This document shows, piece by piece, positions 1 through 5,074 of a stretch of 5,074 bases of DNA. How positions within the stretch are numbered: position 1 is the first letter of the stretch; each line of letters begins with the position of its first letter. The stretch comes from Clostridia bacterium. Lineage in GTDB: Bacteria; Bacillota_E; SLMV01; PUMD01. The notes beneath the pieces are model-generated. The model was not told where the DNA came from. It searched no databases and saw only the letters and a list, made by a program, of their open reading frames with translations. The stretch lies in the NCBI GenBank assembly GCA_007128555.1, contig SKXF01000141.1, positions 1-5,074 of the forward strand, written 5' to 3'. Position numbers and translations under genes: made by a program.

Positions 1-498
1 GAAATGCTGGATGCCGGGGTCAATGTGGCCGTCGGGACCGATGGCTCGGGGCCGGACCGGACCTTCTGTCTTTTCAAGGACATGCGCACCGCGGCGATTA
101 TCCACCGCATACGAAGCCGGGACGATCGGATCCTGCCGCCGGGCAAACTGCTCGAGATGGTCACCATCGATGCCGCGCGGGCGATCGGCATGGAGAAGCG
201 GATTGGATCCCTCGAGGTGGGCAAGAAGGCCGATGTGATCATCATCAACACCAGGCAGCCCCACCAGCATCCCCTGGCCATGCCGGTGCATCGGCTGGTG
301 TATGTGACGTCGGGCCAGGACGTAGCCACGGTGATCGTGGACGGCGAGATCCTGATGCGCAATCGCCAGGTGATCCCCGCGGACGAAGACGAAGTGTTGG
401 CCGATGCTCAGCGTGAGTTCGTGGCTATGCTGGATCGATCGGGATTCGAGGATGAACTGAAGATTCCAGAGGGTTTCTGGGGCCAGCCGCGTTATTGA
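1..498 (+). CDS. Amidohydrolase, MTA/SAH deaminase-like (C-terminal part, 5' end outside window)
   Basis: The visible 165 residues are the C-terminal third of a metal-dependent amidohydrolase of the cytosine/MTA/SAH deaminase and atrazine chlorohydrolase group (typically ~430 residues). The frame is open from base 1 and ends at TGA 496-498; the true start lies upstream. Seen: NVAVGTDG at residues 8-15, whose Asp14 matches the family's metal-binding Asp of the last barrel strand; MVTIDAARAIG near residues 52-62; GSLEVGKKADVIIIN near 68-82, where the chain returns to the small beta-sandwich; and VIVDGEILMRNRQV near 111-124, the usual closing strands. Family role: hydrolytic deamination or dechlorination of purine- or triazine-like compounds in the cytosol. 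In MTA/SAH deaminases GTDG is normally followed by a Ser-Asn-Asn stretch; here it is SGPDRTF, so the substrate cannot be assigned. Guanine- or hydroxytriazine-type activity is possible. The upstream metal-binding histidines lie outside the window. Confidence 0.9.
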   Translation, partial: EMLDAGVNVAVGTDGSGPDRTFCLFKDMRTAAIIHRIRSRDDRILPPGKLLEMVTIDAARAIGMEKRIGSLEVGKKADVIIINTRQPHQHPLAMPVHRLVYVTSGQDVATVIVDGEILMRNRQVIPADEDEVLADAQREFVAMLDRSGFEDELKIPEGFWGQPRY

Positions 499-557
499 AG
501 CATGACGGGGATATCACAATGGGGCCATCTCCCCTGCAGGGGTATCCTTCCCGACGT

Positions 558-584
558 TGCCCCACGAACGAGCTCGGTGGGGCA
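558..584 (+). terminator. Possible hairpin terminator after the amidohydrolase
   Basis: TGCCCCAC (558-565) and GTGGGGCA (577-584) form a perfect 8-bp stem around an 11-base loop, 59 bases after the amidohydrolase stop. No T-run follows, so it is not a textbook intrinsic terminator. It may act as an mRNA 3'-end stabiliser or do nothing. A shorter palindrome, CCCCTGCAGGGG, lies at 531-542. Confidence 0.3.
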
Positions 585-610
585 TGGGGTTGGCTGGGGA
601 AAGGGATGTT

Positions 611-646
611 GAGGCGGAAGGCCGTGACAAAGGGGCCTTCCGCCTT
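611..646 (-). terminator. Strong hairpin past the RDD gene, probable terminator
   Basis: AGGCGGAAGGCC (612-623) and GGCCTTCCGCCT (634-645) are perfect reverse complements, giving a 12-bp stem with a 10-base loop; a G-T pair extends it to 611/646. It begins about 13 bases past the RDD stop on the minus strand and sits between two convergent genes. On the minus strand the stem is followed by CAACATCCCTTT, only a weak T-tract. It is best read as a terminator for the minus-strand gene, possibly bidirectional. Confidence 0.6.
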
Positions 647-658
647 GCGAGCCTGAGC

Positions 659-1213
659 CTACTCTTTCGGTACTTCCATGACATGTGTGCCGGCAAACTT
701 GTCGCCCAGGCGATCGCCGCTGCTGTTGAAGAGCACCATCAGCAGCTCGATCAGTGCCGGTATGCCACTGATCACCGCCACAATGAGGCCGATGATGGCC
801 GTGGCCAAAAAGGCCACGCCCGACATGGCTCCAATGTACGGAGCGAACTCGGGCGGGACCATTCCCGTGCTGACACCCTGTGTTATCGCATTGCCGATGC
901 CACGCATAATGGGTGATAGGATGATTCCAATCAGTGAACCTATGGCCAGGGTGGAGTTGCGCTTGATGGAGGCAACGAGATCGATGTGCCCCTCACCTGA
1001 AACGGGCGTTACCTCGAGGCCCATCAGGTGCTTTCCCAGGCTCCGGTTCTTGAAGTCTTCGTTCTTTGTTATCTCGTAGACGATGGCATCCCTGGTAAGT
1101 ATGTAGATGAGTCCCAAGATGCTCCCAATGAAGGGGAGAATGCCCACCACGAAGAACACAGCGTAATCGATAAGACTTGCAACGAGCCTCTTGCCAAGAT
1201 TCGCCTTTTCCAT
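659..1213 (-). CDS. RDD-family integral membrane protein
   Basis: This is a 184-residue membrane protein of the RDD family (Pfam RDD, named for conserved Arg-Asp-Asp). Family members sit in the cytoplasmic membrane; some are proposed to have ion-transport roles, but most have no known function, and none can be assigned here. Seen in order: a basic N-terminus then KRLVASLIDY (residues 8-17), with the family Arg and Asp at the start of the first helix; a hydrophobic stretch 18-39; the loop NRSLGKHLMGLEV (56-68), matching the conserved Gly-Lys-x-x-x-Gly region; hydrophobic segments around 89-103 and 128-162; and GDRLGDKFAGTHVMEV (166-181), the family's closing Asp-x-x-AGT-x-V motif. No signal peptide is needed. 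I chose ATG 1213 because GGAGA stands 7 bases upstream. An open frame continues upstream to 1285 but has no comparable site and lies outside the family fold. It is convergent with the amidohydrolase and divergent from the broken small gene at 1621, so it is probably monocistronic. Confidence 0.88.
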   Translation of the reverse strand: MEKANLGKRLVASLIDYAVFFVVGILPFIGSILGLIYILTRDAIVYEITKNEDFKNRSLGKHLMGLEVTPVSGEGHIDLVASIKRNSTLAIGSLIGIILSPIMRGIGNAITQGVSTGMVPPEFAPYIGAMSGVAFLATAIIGLIVAVISGIPALIELLMVLFNSSGDRLGDKFAGTHVMEVPKE

Positions 1214-1220
1214 CGGTATC

Positions 1221-1225
1221 TCTCC
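1221..1225 (-). promoter_or_regulatory. Ribosome binding site of the RDD gene
   Basis: GGAGA on the minus strand, 7 bases before ATG 1213. It decides the start, because the frame is open for 24 more codons upstream. Confidence 0.7.
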
Positions 1226-1349
1226 ATTTCTTACTGGGATGCGGTGGCCACAGCCACTCACGTATGTCGCTTCCGTGCTCCGCACCTTCTCCAGATGTCT
1301 ACCTTGCGTCTGTAGGTTCTGTCACATCGACGCCGGCAGCTTGCTCCAT

Positions 1350-1378
1350 GATATACAGAGATTCCCCCGAAATGGAAA
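1350..1378 (-). promoter_or_regulatory. Weak sigma70-like promoter candidate upstream of the RDD gene
   Basis: On the minus strand, TTTCCA (1373-1378) and TATATC (1350-1355) are separated by 17 bases, each matching four of six consensus positions. They lie in the locally most AT-rich part of the gap (about 1365-1395). Transcription from here would give a ~130-base leader before the RDD start. Such matches arise often by chance. Confidence 0.2.
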
Positions 1379-1610
1379 TACAATAAGTAGAAAATGTGGG
1401 TCCTTTGCCATGTTCTGACCGATGTTCACCCCGTCTATCGTATCGACGGCTAAGGTGGCGTTCATTAGCCCGGGGTTGCCCCACCTGGGAGGGACATTGC
1501 CTGATCCTTCGGGCAGGAATCGGATGGTGTGTGTCCAATCAATGGAGTGCGAAGCGCTGTGCGAAATCACATCATCGCAGTGGGTTGGTGTCTATCGTGG
1601 GAGCGATCAC

Positions 1611-1614
1611 GAGG
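1611..1614 (+). promoter_or_regulatory. Ribosome binding site of the small membrane protein gene
   Basis: GAGG, 6 bases before ATG 1621. It supports that start over the GTG and TTG codons lying 20-35 bases further upstream in the same frame. Confidence 0.5.
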
Positions 1615-1620
1615 ATCATC

Positions 1621-1858
1621 ATGGTGTTGGCCATCATTGCGGCCCTTGTTTGCCTGGTGCTCAGACGGTTGAGGGGCAGATCTTTCGCCCGTATCGATAG
1701 CATGAGGGAACAATATCGATCCATGCTTCGAATGCCTGACCACATGGCCGATGAGGTGATCGCGGCACACCTGGCGGCTCCGGATCAAGCATCCGAATCG
1801 CTCCGAGGAGTGGTACTTCGAGAAGATGTTGTATGATCTTCAGCGAGACCGGAGATAA
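1621..1858 (+). pseudogene. Small single-helix membrane protein with a +1 frameshift
   Basis: I do not know a name for this gene. From ATG 1621 the first 51 codons give a hydrophobic helix (MVLAIIAALVCLVLRRL, residues 1-17), the positively charged stop RRLRGR, and then a charged helical part with RIDSMREQYRSML and MADEVIAAHL (residues 42-51). In the same frame the rest is unconvincing and stops at 1834-1836. If one base is dropped at about 1774 (in CTGGCGGCT), the frame continues as RLRIKHPNRSEEWYFEKML and ends YDLQRDRR at TAA 1856-1858, for a 78-residue protein. The C-terminal tail is rich in charged and aromatic residues and looks conserved, as in small one-helix proteins with a cytoplasmic alpha-helical tail. 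So this is either a real one-base insertion (pseudogene), a sequencing or assembly error, or less likely programmed +1 frameshifting; there is no obvious slippery site or homopolymer. It would sit N-out in the inner membrane by the positive-inside rule. The start is supported by GAGG 6 bases upstream. Confidence 0.72.
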
Positions 1859-2030
1859 TGCCGCCTGGTATCGCTGTGGGCACGGAGCAGGCCATAGCTC
1901 CCGGTGAGAATGGGATCCTGTGGGTATCGACACCTGCCAGCCGGACCCTGGTCAGGGGCATGTCCCTCGCAGTTTGAGGTGGCTTGCTCACGCTTCTTCT
2001 TACCCCGCTAACCAATACCAAAATGATCCA

Positions 2031-2039
2031 GGAGGAGGG
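2031..2039 (+). promoter_or_regulatory. Very strong Shine-Dalgarno in front of the mini-ORF
   Basis: GGAGGAGGG, 5 bases before ATG 2045. It is as strong as the site of the HAD gene, and unusual in a region with no recognisable gene. Confidence 0.45.
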
Positions 2040-2044
2040 TTTCC

Positions 2045-2125
2045 ATGACGGTCAGGTGCGGAATCTGCCCGGTGTGTGGTTCGCCCCACCTACTCCATAC
2101 CGTGCACCTCCAAGCACGCAGGTGA
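2045..2125 (+). CDS. Possible 26-residue CxxC peptide or gene remnant
   Basis: I do not recognise this as a known gene. ATG 2045 follows GGAGGAGGG at 5-base spacing and the frame runs 26 codons to TGA 2123-2125. The peptide begins MTVRCGICPVCGSPH and continues LLHTVHLQARR. Cys-Gly-Ile-Cys-Pro-Val-Cys-Gly resembles the first knuckle of a zinc ribbon or rubredoxin-like fold, with histidines following. Zinc ribbons need a second Cys pair, absent before the stop. In the adjacent frame the reading stays open (QVSVVLVQIDDSEALNAF and onward) to about 2298 and meets a Cys-Val-Trp-Val-Cys-Gly near 2191-2208. So this may be the start of a longer frameshifted zinc-ribbon protein, like the broken gene just upstream, or simply chance. 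Only the ribosome binding site and the CxxC argue for it. Confidence 0.3.
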   Translation: MTVRCGICPVCGSPHLLHTVHLQARR

Positions 2126-2437
2126 GCGTTGTGCTGGTGCAGATCGATGACAGCGAGGCGCTGAACGCCTTTGATTTTGCTCTGCACATGTTGTGTGTGT
2201 GGGTTTGTGGCGCAATGATCCTGGGGGCTATGCGATCGATCTCCTCGCAGGTACCGATGAACGGCGCCTGGCGATCGACGGGGGCGCGTTCCCCCTGACC
2301 TCACCCCCTGTGGGTTCATGGGCCCGACCGGTGCGTCTGCGCGGACGATCATGCCAGGGGCTTTCGCCGAACAGGTGGTACACGGATCAGCGTATCATGG
2401 GCGTGTTGATGGATCTCAACGGTCGCCGACCGGGTTT

Positions 2438-3133
2438 TCAATGCGGCAGCTGATCGATGAACTCCCGCCAGTGATGTATGATGGCGCAGGGGGGGTCCTG
2501 GGGCACCGCCTCGCCGGCGTGATTGTACCAGACCGCCGTCATACCTGCAGACTGCGCTCCCAATATATCGGCAGCGAATGAATCTCCCACGAACCAGGTC
2601 CGCTGGGCAGATACTCCGAGGCTTGCGGCAGCGGCTCTGAACACACCCGCGTAGGGTTTCCTCACGCCCATATCGGCACTGCTTAACACCGAAGTGAACA
2701 GGTGTCCAACGGAGTGCTGGTGCAGCCCATGCAGGAGGGTCTGTCCTGAGAAGGCGTTGTTGCTGAGAACGCCGCGGGGGATCTGTCTCTTCTCCAGTTC
2801 CTCCAGGACTTCCCTGGCTCCATCTTCAAGGCCCTCCACGGCATAGGTCAGGTCGAAGATTTTTCGTTCTATTTTGGGCCCTATGTTGACATCATATCCA
2901 AACTCGGAGCAAAGGAAGCGGCACAGGTGCTGAATGCTCAGTTCGAAACCCGAGTCCCTGGAGCGGCTGTATAGATCCTGCGACAGCCTGTCGCACCGCT
3001 CAAGCATCGTTTCTATGCCGACATCGGACATCCTGTATTCATCGATGAGCAGGCGGAGGGCCGGCTCCATGTTCAATGTGGTTCCCCGAAAAATCGTATG
3101 ATCCAGGTCAAATAGAACACCATCCGGATGCAT
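2438..3133 (-). CDS. HAD-superfamily hydrolase (phosphatase), subfamily IA-like
   Basis: This is a 231-residue cytosolic haloacid dehalogenase-type hydrolase, probably a Mg-dependent phosphatase acting on a small phosphorylated metabolite. All four motifs are visible: motif I FDLDHT (residues 8-13, nucleophile Asp9, acid/base Asp11), motif II LSNN (Ser124), motif III RKP (Lys159), and motif IV GDSFAADILGA (183-193, Asp184 and Asp189 for Mg). Between motif I and II lie ~100 residues of mostly helical sequence (about 20-98), the size of a C1 alpha-helical cap, as in the subfamily IA group that includes phosphoglycolate phosphatases and YjjG-type nucleotidases. Substrate cannot be read from the sequence. 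The length is normal for the group. ATG 3133 is chosen because GGAGGAGG lies just upstream and motif I follows at once; the open frame extends to 3328 but has no homology-like content. Same strand as the MscS gene, but 283 bases downstream of it, so probably separately transcribed. Confidence 0.92.
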   Translation of the reverse strand: MHPDGVLFDLDHTIFRGTTLNMEPALRLLIDEYRMSDVGIETMLERCDRLSQDLYSRSRDSGFELSIQHLCRFLCSEFGYDVNIGPKIERKIFDLTYAVEGLEDGAREVLEELEKRQIPRGVLSNNAFSGQTLLHGLHQHSVGHLFTSVLSSADMGVRKPYAGVFRAAAASLGVSAQRTWFVGDSFAADILGAQSAGMTAVWYNHAGEAVPQDPPCAIIHHWREFIDQLPH

Positions 3134-3416
3134 GTTTGCCTCCTCCTTCGATTTCCTATGTGTTGCCACATTCCACGTCCTCGGTGTGGGCACCTCCTTT
3201 ATGGGAGCGAGGTCGCCAGATCGGTGTCCACCGGTCATGGGCTCTCTGGGGATTCTCCAGGCACCCGGCATCATTCCCTGGGCAGACGGTAGCCCCGTCA
3301 GCGGCCACCGTTGGGCAATTGGCTGCACCGTTCAAGATCGCAGTCTGGCCGTCGCCATTCGCAGCGTCGCCCTGTTCGTCTTTAATGAGGGAATGGACAC
3401 GAGACCGATCGGACAC
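3134..3416. other. Gap between the MscS and HAD genes
   Basis: These 283 bases on the minus-strand side hold the HAD ribosome binding site, a second perfect Shine-Dalgarno-like AAAGGAGGTG (3191-3200) with no well-placed start codon, and a weak hairpin ACGGTGGC/GCTACCGT (3286-3311; one G-T pair, 10-base loop, no T-run). An 86-codon frame opens with GTG directly after the MscS stop (3156-3416), but its translation has no domain or start signal and I do not call it. Confidence 0.4.
3139..3146 (-). promoter_or_regulatory. Strong ribosome binding site of the HAD gene
   Basis: GGAGGAGG on the minus strand, 5 bases before ATG 3133. It fixes the start within a longer open frame. Confidence 0.8.
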
Positions 3417-4601
3417 TTACTCGGCGCTGGCCTCGTCTGGTGCGCCCGTCCCAGGGTTGGTCTGAAGCGATGGCCAGGACTGGATGTGGATGTCCCTTTG
3501 GGGGAAGGGAATGCTGATTCCATGTTTCATGAGGTTCTTGTAGATCTTGCAGTTCACATCGCTGGTGATCAGGCCTCTTCGATGAAGCCGCAGCTCGGTC
3601 CACACCCGGACTTCCAGTTCCAGGGCATTGTTTCCGAAGGATAGGAAGCGGGCACTGGGGGCGGGGTCTTCCAGGACTTCGGGCACCTGTCGCGCAGCTT
3701 CCTCGAGCACGCTCATGACCAGGTCAATATCTGTTCCATAGGCGACACCGACCGGGATCCTGAAGCGGATGAGATTGTCAGCCTGGCTCCAGTTGATGAC
3801 CTGCCCGGATATGAACTCGGAGTTCGGGACGATGATGTCGATGTTGTCGTTGGTATTCACCGTGGTACTCCGGGCAGAGATTTTCGTGATCTTGCCCTGT
3901 GCTCCGGCGACCTCGATGCGGTCTCCGACCTTGATCGGACGTTCAACGAGGATGATCAGTCCCGACACGAAGTTGTTGACGATGTTCTGGAGTCCAAATC
4001 CAATACCAATACTCAGGGCTCCAGCAATCACCGCCAGGGTGCTCAGGTCGATGCCCGCCACATCCAGTGCGATCACCGTTCCCAGGGCCAGGACCAGGTA
4101 GCTGGTTGCAGTGGCCAGGGCCTCCTGGGTGCCCAACCCGAGCGGTGTCCGTGACAGGAGGTAGCGTTTGACGAGGATGCGGGAGAATCCGGCAGCGACG
4201 AAGGCTGCGAAGAGCAGTAGAATCAGTACAAAGATGTAGCTCAGGGAAACGGGTTGATCTCCCAGGTAGACGAGGGGGCGGCCGAGGGCGGACCTCAGGT
4301 TGGCTATTCCCAGGTCGAGGACAATCCGAAGCCAGTCCCTGGCGGCGGCCAGGGGTGGGAGATACATGGTGGCCACCGTGAGGGCGCTCAGCCAGCCCAG
4401 CACACGGAAGAAAGAGATCAGCATCCCGAGGGCCCGGTACAGGGCGACGTTGGACACGATGCCAAAAAAGACTTCTTCCTCGGCTTCCCTGGCGATGCGA
4501 TTCAGTGCTGCGATCCAGCGGCTTAACACCACATGAACGGCGAGGGCCAACCCCGAGGCCCCTGCGGTTATTGCAATTCCCATGTAGAGCGTGTAGTCCA
4601 A
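3417..4601 (-). CDS. MscS-family mechanosensitive ion channel
   Basis: This is a 394-residue inner-membrane channel of the small-conductance mechanosensitive family. Such channels form homoheptamers that open under membrane tension and release solutes on hypo-osmotic shock. Hydrophobic segments lie near residues 7-27, 45-80, 117-140 and 160-182. The pore-lining helix is at 184-217 with the Gly/Ala-rich VIAGALSIGIGFGLQNIVNN. Then VERPIKVGDRIEV (219-231) opens the MscS beta-domain, and VPNSEFISGQVINWS (258-272) is the usual end of that domain. The cytoplasmic alpha/beta domain follows (about 276-375), closing with IPFPQRDIHIQS, the hallmark C-terminus. It has more N-terminal helices than E. coli MscS (286 residues), which places it with the larger YbdG/YnaI-type members. 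The start is TTG 4601: a TGA sits three codons upstream in frame, and the only nearby ATG (4583) has no ribosome binding site. It could serve in osmotic protection. Confidence 0.93.
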   Translation of the reverse strand: MDYTLYMGIAITAGASGLALAVHVVLSRWIAALNRIAREAEEEVFFGIVSNVALYRALGMLISFFRVLGWLSALTVATMYLPPLAAARDWLRIVLDLGIANLRSALGRPLVYLGDQPVSLSYIFVLILLLFAAFVAAGFSRILVKRYLLSRTPLGLGTQEALATATSYLVLALGTVIALDVAGIDLSTLAVIAGALSIGIGFGLQNIVNNFVSGLIILVERPIKVGDRIEVAGAQGKITKISARSTTVNTNDNIDIIVPNSEFISGQVINWSQADNLIRFRIPVGVAYGTDIDLVMSVLEEAARQVPEVLEDPAPSARFLSFGNNALELEVRVWTELRLHRRGLITSDVNCKIYKNLMKHGISIPFPQRDIHIQSWPSLQTNPGTGAPDEASAE

Positions 4602-4616
4602 GCTCCGTCACCCTTA
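4599..4616 (-). promoter_or_regulatory. TTG start region of the MscS gene
   Basis: On the minus strand TAAGGGTGACGGAGC leads directly into TTG GAC TAC. TAAGG lies about 10 bases from TTG, an acceptable Shine-Dalgarno; GGAG, one base away, is too close. The start is therefore weak-looking, and translation may be modest. Confidence 0.4.
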
Positions 4617-4912
4617 TCCCCATCTGTCATTGATGACCTATTCTCTATGCCCCCGCCAAACCCTTCAGATGGAACCTGGACGCACTGCTGGAGGATACCT
4701 TCAGCCGTCGCGGTGAAATGTGGCCATCTCAGCGCAACACGAAAATACCGGTGGCCCGTTGACCGGTTGCCCGATGTCCCGTTACCAGGAAGGTCCAGGG
4801 GGATCGTCAGGGCGTTCCAGGGCAGGACGTGCCCTGGTCTCGGCAGGTACTTTGCAGGATCCTTGCCGGGGAACATCGGAGGGGTCTTTCTGGGCGCAGC
4901 TGGTAGCATGTT
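4602..4912. other. Gap between the YwbE-like and MscS genes
   Basis: These 311 bases most likely carry the MscS promoter, though I cannot point to a good one. A perfect 8-bp hairpin, CCAGGGCA/TGCCCTGG with a 5-base loop, lies at 4817-4837, and ACCGGT occurs twice (4747-4752 and 4762-4767) as a 6-bp inverted repeat with a 9-base loop. Neither is followed by a T-run. A 113-codon minus frame (4568-4909) opens 3 bases after the YwbE stop and overlaps the MscS start, but it lacks a ribosome binding site and its Pro/Gly-rich translation matches nothing I know. Confidence 0.4.
4817..4837. repeat. Perfect 8-bp inverted repeat
   Basis: CCAGGGCA and TGCCCTGG around the 5-base loop GGACG, about 75 bases past the YwbE-like stop on the minus strand. 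It might serve as a transcript end or stabiliser; there is no T-run on either strand. Confidence 0.35.
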
Positions 4913-5074
4913 CTACCCGGGCAGAATCTCCTTGACCCGACCCACAACGCCCCCGACCAGGCGAACCTTGATGCCATGGGGATGGGTGGGTGACCTGGTG
5001 AGAATCCGCTCCACAACGCCCTCGGTCTGGGTGCCGGTTCGCTGATGTTGCTTCTGCACGACCTGCACATGCGA
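4913..5074 (-). CDS. YwbE-like protein, DUF2196 (C-terminal part, 5' end outside window)
   Basis: The frame is open from the right edge (5074) to TAG 4913-4915 and gives 53 residues. It has the pattern of the small YwbE/DUF2196 family, usually 60-70 residues: VQVVQKQHQRTGTQTEGVV (residues 3-21), then ERILTRSPTHPHGIKVRL (22-39) and GGVVGRVKEILPG (41-53). In the family the central Ser-Pro-x-His-Pro-His-Gly-Ile-Lys-Val stretch and the closing Gly-Arg-Val-Lys are the signature. About ten N-terminal residues should be missing. The beta-rich, basic sequence suggests an SH3-like or KOW-like barrel, which would fit nucleic-acid binding, but the function is not established. No start codon is visible inside the window, so this gene is easy to overlook. 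It lies on the same strand as MscS, ~311 bases upstream. Confidence 0.85.
   Translation of the reverse strand, partial: SHVQVVQKQHQRTGTQTEGVVERILTRSPTHPHGIKVRLVGGVVGRVKEILPG

Larger units (their letters stand above)
1214..1620. other. Intergenic region between divergent genes
   Basis: These 407 bases separate the RDD gene (minus) from the small membrane protein gene (plus), so they should hold both promoters. Apart from the RDD ribosome binding site and the weak promoter above, I see nothing firm. Open frames occur on both strands (for example minus 1322-1570 and plus 1422-1700), but their translations show no domain, hydrophobic pattern or start signal. Small imperfect hairpins are present, such as TGCCTG/CGGGCA at 1498-1515 and CCGTC/GACGG at 1431-1449; none has a T-run. 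There is no tRNA-like fold that I can find. Confidence 0.5.
1859..2437. other. Convergent intergenic region with no firm gene
   Basis: These 579 bases lie between the broken small gene (plus) and the 3' end of the HAD gene (minus). They contain a 26-codon CxxC mini-ORF at 2045 (listed separately) and an unassigned 86-codon plus frame, 2193-2453, that opens with GTG and has no good ribosome binding site. CGGTC/GACCG (2420-2432) is a 5-bp hairpin whose plus strand runs on into GGTTTT. It could weakly terminate plus-strand transcription. No repeat, tRNA or mobile element is visible. Confidence 0.45.

Noticed and set aside
678..1079. 133-codon plus-strand frame
   Set aside because: Antisense shadow of the RDD gene.
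1322..1570. 82-codon minus-strand frame in the RDD upstream region
   Set aside because: No ribosome binding site, no domain, mixed composition; treated as non-coding.
1396..1620. N-terminal extension of the small membrane protein to the ATG at 1396
   Set aside because: The added residues are Arg/Cys/Trp-rich and irregular, while GAGG before ATG 1621 puts the start right at the membrane helix.
3073..3171. 32-codon minus-strand frame starting MWQHIGNRRRRQ and overlapping the HAD start, a possible leader peptide
   Set aside because: Most of it is the alternative frame of HAD motif I and its ribosome binding site; GAGG at 7 bases is only a weak start signal.
3156..3416. 86-codon minus-strand frame opening directly after the MscS stop
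   Set aside because: GTG start without a ribosome binding site, and no recognisable domain or hydrophobic pattern.
3943..4623. 226-codon minus-strand frame within the MscS gene
   Set aside because: Arg/Pro/Gly-rich shadow of the MscS frame, which carries unmistakable family motifs.
4747..4767. Double ACCGGT as an operator or mobile-element end
   Set aside because: Only 6 bp per arm and each arm is itself palindromic; no accompanying transposase or further copies seen.
4533..5045. 170-codon plus-strand frame
   Set aside because: Opposite to the YwbE-like and MscS genes, with no start signal and no domain; typical long chance frame in G+C-rich DNA.

Overview
The window is about 58% G+C by eye and looks like chromosomal DNA of a free-living bacterium. 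It carries ordinary housekeeping and stress genes with strong GGAGG-type ribosome binding sites. The genes do not fix a taxon. The style (moderately high G+C, a soluble amidohydrolase of the MTA/SAH-deaminase type, wide intergenic gaps) would fit a Desulfobacterota-like Gram-negative, but that is a guess. I see no mobile element, CRISPR array, tRNA, rRNA or phage gene.

Layout, left to right. (1) Bases 1-498, plus strand: the last ~165 residues of an amidohydrolase related to 5-methylthioadenosine/S-adenosylhomocysteine deaminase, cut by the window edge. (2) Bases 659-1213, minus strand: an RDD-family integral membrane protein, convergent with (1). A perfect 12-bp hairpin lies just past its stop. 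(3) Bases 1621-1858, plus strand: a small one-helix membrane protein of about 78 residues whose frame is broken by one extra base near 1774. The conserved-looking C-terminus EEWYFEKMLYDLQRDRR reads on in the next frame to a TAA at 1856. This is the least expected feature of the window, and an unaided gene caller would miss it. (4) Bases 1859-2437: a gap holding only a 26-codon CxxC mini-ORF with a very strong ribosome binding site and some unassigned open frames. (5) Bases 2438-3133, minus strand: a HAD-superfamily phosphatase with all four motifs. (6) Bases 3417-4601, minus strand: an MscS-type mechanosensitive channel that probably starts at TTG. (7) Bases 4913-5074, minus strand: the C-terminal 53 residues of a YwbE/DUF2196 protein, running off the right edge.

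The three right-hand genes share the minus strand but are separated by ~283 and ~311 bp, so a single tight operon is not evident. No pathway links the genes. The recurring theme is membrane proteins (RDD, the small one-helix protein, MscS) next to soluble metabolic enzymes. I found no multi-gene novel system. The candidates for something undescribed are the frameshifted small membrane protein family and the CxxC mini-ORF.
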